DNA of 64,000 nucleotides from Pseudomonas sp. MYb60 (GTDB taxonomy: Bacteria > Pseudomonadota > Gammaproteobacteria > Pseudomonadales > Pseudomonadaceae), in NCBI RefSeq assembly GCF_002979555.1, contig NZ_PCOZ01000020.1:1-64000 (forward strand), written 5' to 3'. The notes below the pieces were generated by a model, which ran no database searches, was not told the DNA's origin, and was given only the letters and a program-made list of their open reading frames with translations. Made by a program: the position numbers and the translations under genes. This document shows positions 58,814-64,000 of this stretch, piece after piece. Within the stretch, counting starts at the first letter, position 1. The number at the start of each line of letters is the position of its first letter.

Positions 58814-61093
58814 ATGAGGTTCACACGGATTCATCTGGCACTCGTTGCCGCAAGCATGGGCCATGGAATGGTCATGGCCGACACTGCCGAGAGCGACGTC
58901 GGCACTATCGGCGTGCAAGGCAAGGCCACGGCCGGTGGCGGTTACATGGTGCAGGAAGAAAGCATCAAGGGCCGCTCCACCGTGACCAAGGAGGCGCTGG
59001 ATAAACAGACCGCCACCGGCAACGCCGTGGACAAGCTCAAGTACACCCCAGGCCTGAACATTTCCAGCGAAGACAACACGGGCCTGTCGGGCTTTCGCTT
59101 CACCATGCGCGGGCTCAACTCCGACCAGGTCGGCATGTCGGTGGACGGCATGCCGATCAACGACTCGGGCAACTACGCGCTGTATTCCAACCTGCTGGGC
59201 GATCCGGAAAACATCGAGCAGATCTTCGTCACCCAGGGCGCGGCCGAGGCTGACGGCCCACACATCGGCTCCAGCGGCGGCAACATTGGCATCGTAACCA
59301 TCCGCCCGACCAAGGAAACCGGGGCGTTCGTCAAACAGATCATGGGCAGCAACGCCACGCGCAAGAGCTTTGCGCGCCTCAACACCGGCGAGATCAACGG
59401 CCTGAGCAACTGGTTGTCGGTGTCCCACACCGAAGGGGACATGTGGCGCGGCTCGGGCGCGGTGCGGGCGAACAAGGTGGAATGGAACAGCTTCTTCGAC
59501 GCCGGCAATGGCAACACGGCGAACCTGATCCTCAAGTACCACGAGCAGGACAACAACAGTTACAGCCAGTTGACCAAGGCCCAGTACCAGCAGAACGGCC
59601 GCAAGTACGACCCCTACCCCGCCAACCCGACCCTGGGCAGCAATGGCAAGGTCAACAGCTACTACGCCCTGGCGCAGAACCCGTTCCAGACCTTCACCGG
59701 CGTGCTCAACACCCAGTTCAAACTGGCCGACAACCTGGCCCTGTCGGTCATCCCTTACTACTACTGGGGCAACGGCAGCGGCGTGGGTTCGTCCAGCTAC
59801 CCGCTCAACCGCGGCTCCAACGTCGGCGGCGTGTTCGACCTGAGCAATTTGCCTACCGGCCCGCAGTACAACGCTGACGGTTCCTCTACCACGGGCGTCT
59901 ACTATCGCCCTTCGCGCACCCAGACCTGGCGTCCGGGCATTACCACCAAACTGAACTGGGACCTGGGCGAGCACAGCCTGCAATTCGGCTACTGGTACGA
60001 ACGTGCGCGCCAAAGCCAGACCCAGCCGTTCATTGCGCTGAAAAACAGCGGTAAGCCGAGTGACACCTGGCCGGACGGCGACGCCGTGGTCGACGCCAAC
60101 GGCAACACCGTGCAGGGTCGCGACCGCTTCACCGTGACCCCGGCCCAAAAGGTCTGGGCCCAGGACACCTGGTACGTCAACCCGGACTGGACCTTGGTGG
60201 CCGGCCTGGCCTACATGAACGTCAAGCGTGACGGCACCAACCACGGCAGCCTCACCGAGCAGGCCGAAAAACGTAACCAGACCTACAACAAATTGCTGCC
60301 CAACGTCGGCATCAAGTACCAAGTGGACGAGCGTGACCAACTGTTCTACAGCCTGTCACGCAACATGCGCATCCCACAGAACTACGTGCTGTACGACAAG
60401 GGCGCCGGCTCCATCGACGCCAAGCCGGAAACCAGCTGGAACCACGAACTGGGTTGGCGCTACACCGATGACGACATGACCGTCGCGGCCACGCTGTTCT
60501 ACATGCAGTTCAAGGATCGCCAGGTGTCGTCCCGCGATATCAACGGCGACTTTGCCGACATCAACGCCGGCTCCGTCAACAACAGCGGCCTGGAACTGGA
60601 GTGGAGCGGCCTGCTGCCCAACCACTTCAACTACTACACCTCCTACACCTACACCAAGGCCGAGCAACAAGACGACCTGCGCGTGTACAACGCCGGCCGT
60701 GCCATCGACCTGCCCACCAGCGGCAAGCAGTTCGCCAACGTGCCCAAGAACATGCTGGCGGCCAACATCGGTTATGACGACGGGCGCTTCTACGGCACCT
60801 TCGGCGGCAAGTACACCAGCAAACTCTACGGCGACCTGACCAACGATGAAGCCATCTCCGGGCGCACCGTGTTCAACGCCGGTGCCGGCATCTACCTGCC
60901 GGTGGACAAAAAGATCGTCAAGGACGCAACCCTGCGCCTGAACGTCGACAACCTGTTCGACAAGAAGTACCTGGACGGCGTCTACACCACCAAGACAAAC
61001 GCGGCCAGCTACAGCGGCTTCCGCGACGGCGACCCGGCGTACATCGTGGGCCTGGAACGCACCGTAACGGTTTCCCTGGAAGCCAATTTCTAA
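58814..61093 (+). CDS. TonB-dependent outer-membrane receptor
   Basis: A 759-residue receptor with a signal peptide ending MVMAD, a probable TonB box near GTIGVQG, a plug domain (about 50-165) with FRFTMRGLNSDQVGMSVDGM and VTQGAAEADGPHIGSSGGNIGI, and a 22-strand barrel ending TVTVSLEANF with the terminal aromatic. It resembles iron-complex receptors but lacks an N-terminal signalling domain. The ligand is not known; the adjacent phospholipase and PhoD hint at a phosphorus-containing compound. Confidence 0.9.
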   Translation: MRFTRIHLALVAASMGHGMVMADTAESDVGTIGVQGKATAGGGYMVQEESIKGRSTVTKEALDKQTATGNAVDKLKYTPGLNISSEDNTGLSGFRFTMRGLNSDQVGMSVDGMPINDSGNYALYSNLLGDPENIEQIFVTQGAAEADGPHIGSSGGNIGIVTIRPTKETGAFVKQIMGSNATRKSFARLNTGEINGLSNWLSVSHTEGDMWRGSGAVRANKVEWNSFFDAGNGNTANLILKYHEQDNNSYSQLTKAQYQQNGRKYDPYPANPTLGSNGKVNSYYALAQNPFQTFTGVLNTQFKLADNLALSVIPYYYWGNGSGVGSSSYPLNRGSNVGGVFDLSNLPTGPQYNADGSSTTGVYYRPSRTQTWRPGITTKLNWDLGEHSLQFGYWYERARQSQTQPFIALKNSGKPSDTWPDGDAVVDANGNTVQGRDRFTVTPAQKVWAQDTWYVNPDWTLVAGLAYMNVKRDGTNHGSLTEQAEKRNQTYNKLLPNVGIKYQVDERDQLFYSLSRNMRIPQNYVLYDKGAGSIDAKPETSWNHELGWRYTDDDMTVAATLFYMQFKDRQVSSRDINGDFADINAGSVNNSGLELEWSGLLPNHFNYYTSYTYTKAEQQDDLRVYNAGRAIDLPTSGKQFANVPKNMLAANIGYDDGRFYGTFGGKYTSKLYGDLTNDEAISGRTVFNAGAGIYLPVDKKIVKDATLRLNVDNLFDKKYLDGVYTTKTNAASYSGFRDGDPAYIVGLERTVTVSLEANF

Positions 61094-61110
61094 GCGTGAG
61101 GTAACTGAAC

Positions 61111-61758
61111 ATGGACATGAACCTGCTCCACGACATCACCTTTTATGTGATGTATGCCGCGATGGCCATCGCGATCTTTATCACCATCGAGCGCGGCATC
61201 TACTTCGCTTACGTCCGCCGCCAGGCCCGCGCGCTCAACGCGGTGCTCGGCGCCCACGTGCACAGCGAACGTGACTTGCCAGAAAGCCTGACCCGCCGCG
61301 ACAGCCTGCCGCTGAACATGGTGCGTCCGGTACTGGAACAGAAAGCGTCCCACGGCTCGCGCAAAGACCTGGATGACGTGATTGAAACCCAGTACCTGAC
61401 AACCCGTGCGCCACTGGCCCGCAGCCTGTGGATCATCGAAACCATTACCACCGCCGCGCCGCTGTTGGGCCTGCTGGGGACCATCCTCGGCATCATCGAC
61501 ACCTTCAAGGCGCTGGCCACGGCCGGCGTGTCCGACCCGGGCCAGATTTCCGGTGGCATCGGTATGGCGCTCTTCGCGACCGGTTTGGGGATCGCCATCG
61601 CGCTGTTCTGCGTGGTGTTCCACAACTTCTTCCAGGACAGCCTGGAGCGCATCAACGACCAGCTGAAGATTCTGCTGATCCGTGCTGCCACGGGTGCCCG
61701 GGTGCAAGGCGAAGTGCCGCACCTGGTACCCACGCCGCTGCACAGCCGCACGGCGTAA
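61111..61758 (+). CDS. exbB: ExbB/TolQ-family proton channel protein
   Basis: A 215-residue protein with three membrane helices: the first at about 8-30, then after a large cytoplasmic loop IETITTAAPLLGLLGTILGIIDTF and GIGMALFATGLGIAIALFCVVF, the typical MotA/TolQ/ExbB core. It is placed after the receptor and separate from exbD, an unusual order. It completes a dedicated Ton complex. Confidence 0.9.
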   Translation: MDMNLLHDITFYVMYAAMAIAIFITIERGIYFAYVRRQARALNAVLGAHVHSERDLPESLTRRDSLPLNMVRPVLEQKASHGSRKDLDDVIETQYLTTRAPLARSLWIIETITTAAPLLGLLGTILGIIDTFKALATAGVSDPGQISGGIGMALFATGLGIAIALFCVVFHNFFQDSLERINDQLKILLIRAATGARVQGEVPHLVPTPLHSRTA

Positions 61759-61766
61759 TCGCCCCA

Positions 61767-61794
61767 GCGGGCGCGCAATGCGCCCGCGTTCTTT
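61767..61794 (+). terminator. Possible terminator after exbB
   Basis: GCGGGCGC (61767-61774) and GCGCCCGC (61780-61787) form a stem followed by GTTCTTTT. The T run is interrupted, so it may only attenuate read-through into the phospholipase gene. Confidence 0.6.
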
Positions 61795-61810
61795 TGTGAT
61801 AGGGATACTT

Positions 61811-63028
61811 ATGGCCGTCGCCTTGAAGTTGCACCGTGCAGCCCTCGCTGGCTTGCTCCTCAGTCCGCTTGCCCAGGCGGACTTTTCGATTCCGGGCTTC
61901 GAACTGGTGCATACGGTGCCGGTGGACACTGCCCTGGGTACCGCGGATTTGCGCCAACCCGGCCCGGTGTGGATCGAACTGTTCGACGGGGCGAAAAGCA
62001 GCATCGATATTGGCCAGTTCTACGCCGCCGACCATCCCGGCTCGGTGATGGACAGCGTGATAGAGCACCTCGAAGCCGCCGGTAAACGCGGTGTGAAGAT
62101 TCGCTTTTTGCTGGAAGAAAAAGGCATCAAGTTGTCGGAAGCATCCACCCTGGAACGTTTGCGTGCGATCCCCAACCTGACCTTGCGCGTGCTCGCGTAC
62201 GGGCAATTGAGCGGTGGAATCATCCACGCCAAATATATGGTGGTGGACGGCAAGCAGGCGTTTGTCGGCAGCCAGAATTTTGATTGGCGCTCCCTGGAAC
62301 ACATCCATGAGACCGGGCTGCGCATCAGCGATGCAACGGTGGTTGGCCAGGTGCAAGCGATCTTCAATCAAGACTGGCAAGCCCAAGCCGCCCTCGCCGA
62401 CAACACGCCCGTGCCGTTACCTGCCACCAGCAAGCAACCTGCACGTAGCGGCAATTATCTGGTCGCCAGCCCGCAGCGCTACAACCCACCCGGGGTGGGC
62501 GACTCACAGCTGGAGCTGCCGCGCCTGCTGGGCGAAGCGAAAAAACACGTGCGCGTGCAACTGCTGGACTATGCGCCGCTGTCCTACGGGCCCGATCGAA
62601 CGCGTCCGTATTACGCTGTCATCGACAACGCCGTGCGCGCAGCGGCGGCGCGTGGCGTGTCGATCAAGTTGATGGTCTCCAATTGGAACACCGACAAGCT
62701 TGAACTGCCCTATCTCAAGAGCCTGGCAGTATTGCCCAACGTACACATCAAGATCGTCACCCTGCCCGAGGCCAAGCAAGGCTTTATCCCTTACGCACGG
62801 GTGATTCACAGCAAGACAATGGAGGTCGACGGGCAAGTGGCATGGGTCGGCACCAGCAACTGGCTAGGCGGTTACCTGGATAATTCGCGCAACCTGGAAG
62901 TCGTGATGCACAGCGAAGCGATGGCCCAGCGTGTAGGGCAACTTCATGAGCAACTGTGGGACGGGCCCTACGCCAAGGCCTTGAATGTCATGGACGACTA
63001 CCCCGAGCCGCATCCGGGCCAGCATTGA
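61811..63028 (+). CDS. Exported phospholipase D-family protein
   Basis: A 405-residue protein with signal peptide (ALAGLLLSPLAQADFS) and two phospholipase D motifs: GIIHAKYMVVDGKQAFVGSQNFD and, after residue 330, RVIHSKTMEVDGQVAWVGTSNW. Both HxK signatures needed for catalysis are present, so it may cut phosphodiester bonds in the periplasm or outside. The ATG at 61811 begins the signal peptide. It follows the exbD-tonB-receptor-exbB genes and may release or process the ligand. Confidence 0.85.
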   Translation: MAVALKLHRAALAGLLLSPLAQADFSIPGFELVHTVPVDTALGTADLRQPGPVWIELFDGAKSSIDIGQFYAADHPGSVMDSVIEHLEAAGKRGVKIRFLLEEKGIKLSEASTLERLRAIPNLTLRVLAYGQLSGGIIHAKYMVVDGKQAFVGSQNFDWRSLEHIHETGLRISDATVVGQVQAIFNQDWQAQAALADNTPVPLPATSKQPARSGNYLVASPQRYNPPGVGDSQLELPRLLGEAKKHVRVQLLDYAPLSYGPDRTRPYYAVIDNAVRAAAARGVSIKLMVSNWNTDKLELPYLKSLAVLPNVHIKIVTLPEAKQGFIPYARVIHSKTMEVDGQVAWVGTSNWLGGYLDNSRNLEVVMHSEAMAQRVGQLHEQLWDGPYAKALNVMDDYPEPHPGQH

Positions 63029-63122
63029 CGATGCGCACCTGACTAATGGTAGTGTGTGGAAATGTTTCTGACGATTTGGTCAGAAACTCCCAACTGACTA
63101 CCTGCAAAGGAATGCTCCAGCA

Positions 63123-64000
63123 ATGCACTTTCCACTCAAGCAACTGGCGGCCGCCACCCTGTTCGCGGCGAGCCTGTCGGCCATTGCCACGCCTGCGTTT
63201 GCCACTGTCACCCCAGAGCAAAGCGCGGCGATTCTCAAGCACTTCAACGAAACGTCCGTCACTGATTTTCGTGGTTTCCTCGGCGCCCTGAACAAGAGCG
63301 ACCTGGGTAAGACCACCGACGTGAGTCCGGCGATCACTGCGTTTCTCGACAACAAACCCCTGAGTGCCGATCAGCAGAACGAGATCAATCGCCTGCTGGG
63401 CCTCTATACGCGAGTGAAGTACGGCAAAGCCGCCACCGAAACCCTGCGCGAACTGGTGGAAATCCCGACCTTCAACGTCGACGGTCTGCCCCAATACAAA
63501 AACCCGGAATTCATCAAGATCGCCGGCAAGATCCAGGACCTGGCCAAGGCGTTCAACCTGAACTTCCGCAACATCGATGGCCGCGTGTACGAAATTTCCC
63601 TGGAAGGCAATGGCGAGGAAGTCGTCGGCATCCACGCCCACGCCGACGTGGTGCCGGTGACGCCGGAAAACTGGGTGCTCAAGGACGGCACCCAGCTTGA
63701 CCCGTTCAAGGTCACGCTGATCGGCGACCGCATGTACGGCCGTGGCACCGAGGATGACAAGAACGGCATCGTGGTAGCGATGTACGCCATGAAAGTGATC
63801 AAGGAAGAAAAACTGCCGCTGGCGCGCACATTCAAGCTGCTGGTGGACACCACCGAGGAAACCTCCGGCGACGCGATTCCGTACTACTTCGAGAAAAACC
63901 CGACGCCCCAGTACAACCTGGCGCTGGATGGCGGCTACCCGGTGGTGATCGCGGAGAAAGGCTACGGCACGGTCATGGCCACCTTCCCCCGCCGCAAGGG
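63123..64000 (+). CDS. M20-family peptidase/dipeptidase, truncated by the window edge
   Basis: The first 292 codons of an exported M20 metallopeptidase; the stop lies outside the window. Signal peptide ends TPAFATV; a helical region (about 30-110) follows; zinc-ligand motifs are GIHAHADVVPV, GRGTEDDKNGI and the catalytic glutamates in DTTEETSGDA. The related group cleaves dipeptides. The ATG at 63123 has AAAGGAA 11 bases upstream. Confidence 0.87.
   Translation, partial: MHFPLKQLAAATLFAASLSAIATPAFATVTPEQSAAILKHFNETSVTDFRGFLGALNKSDLGKTTDVSPAITAFLDNKPLSADQQNEINRLLGLYTRVKYGKAATETLRELVEIPTFNVDGLPQYKNPEFIKIAGKIQDLAKAFNLNFRNIDGRVYEISLEGNGEEVVGIHAHADVVPVTPENWVLKDGTQLDPFKVTLIGDRMYGRGTEDDKNGIVVAMYAMKVIKEEKLPLARTFKLLVDTTEETSGDAIPYYFEKNPTPQYNLALDGGYPVVIAEKGYGTVMATFPRRK

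Overview
The window is chromosomal DNA of a Pseudomonas of the P. fluorescens group. The basis is high-GC coding sequence, short overlapping operons, many GTGGGAGGGGGCTTGCCCCC-type REP elements, and gene sets typical of the genus (msuEDC-sfnR, the ferripyoverdine reduction/transport operon fpvGHJK-fpvCDEF, soxR beside a monooxygenase gene, prc beside an EAL/CBS/GGDEF protein, rdgC). I see no insertion sequence, prophage or CRISPR array. The species assignment is inference; no database was searched.

Layout. 1-437: leftward tandem promoters that look like the control region of a ribosomal RNA operon lying just outside the left edge. 438-5349: RhtA-type exporter, two small lipoproteins, aminopeptidase P and a cysteine desulfurase. 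5350-13811: sulfur acquisition. A sigma-54 promoter precedes msuE-msuD-msuC-sfnR (use of methanesulfonate/methanesulfinate); soxR and its divergent monooxygenase follow; then a leftward sfnB-metI-metQ operon that lacks an ATPase gene. 13812-20058: an eight-gene, almost fully overlapping operon for taking iron from ferripyoverdine. 20039-26418: a UTRA-type GntR regulator with two TGGTCTAGACCA-like operators, and a six-gene ABC/phosphohydrolase set for an unidentified organophosphorus compound. 26486-33878: quinone oxidoreductase, tail-specific protease, c-di-GMP protein, an HTH/unknown pair, a DUF1232 protein, a perfect inverted pair of DnaA boxes, and an FKBP lipoprotein. 34126-39596: membrane-anchored di-heme cytochrome plus catalase-fold protein, LysR regulator, MFS pump. 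39659-40292: duplicated tRNA-Val/tRNA-Asp unit.

40403-50431: rdgC, a BASS transporter, a guanidine-II riboswitch with the guanidinium exporter gdx, an MFS-acyltransferase fusion, a TDT carrier, an MFS pump with divergent TetR, an ABC-2 exporter and a glutathione transferase. 50660-55306: long-chain acyl-CoA dehydrogenase, a small conserved protein, LysR and AlaX. 55341-63028: PhoD phosphatase, GNAT, then exbD-tonB-receptor-exbB-phospholipase D, a self-contained TonB-dependent uptake unit. The window ends inside an M20 peptidase gene.

The strongest regulatory readings made directly from sequence are the sigma-54 promoter of msuE, the guanidine-II riboswitch, the SoxR operator, the paired GntR operators and the tRNA promoter. 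The least explained items are the inverted DnaA boxes, the TonB/phospholipase locus, the 123-residue partner of the HTH protein and the missing start codon of sfnB.
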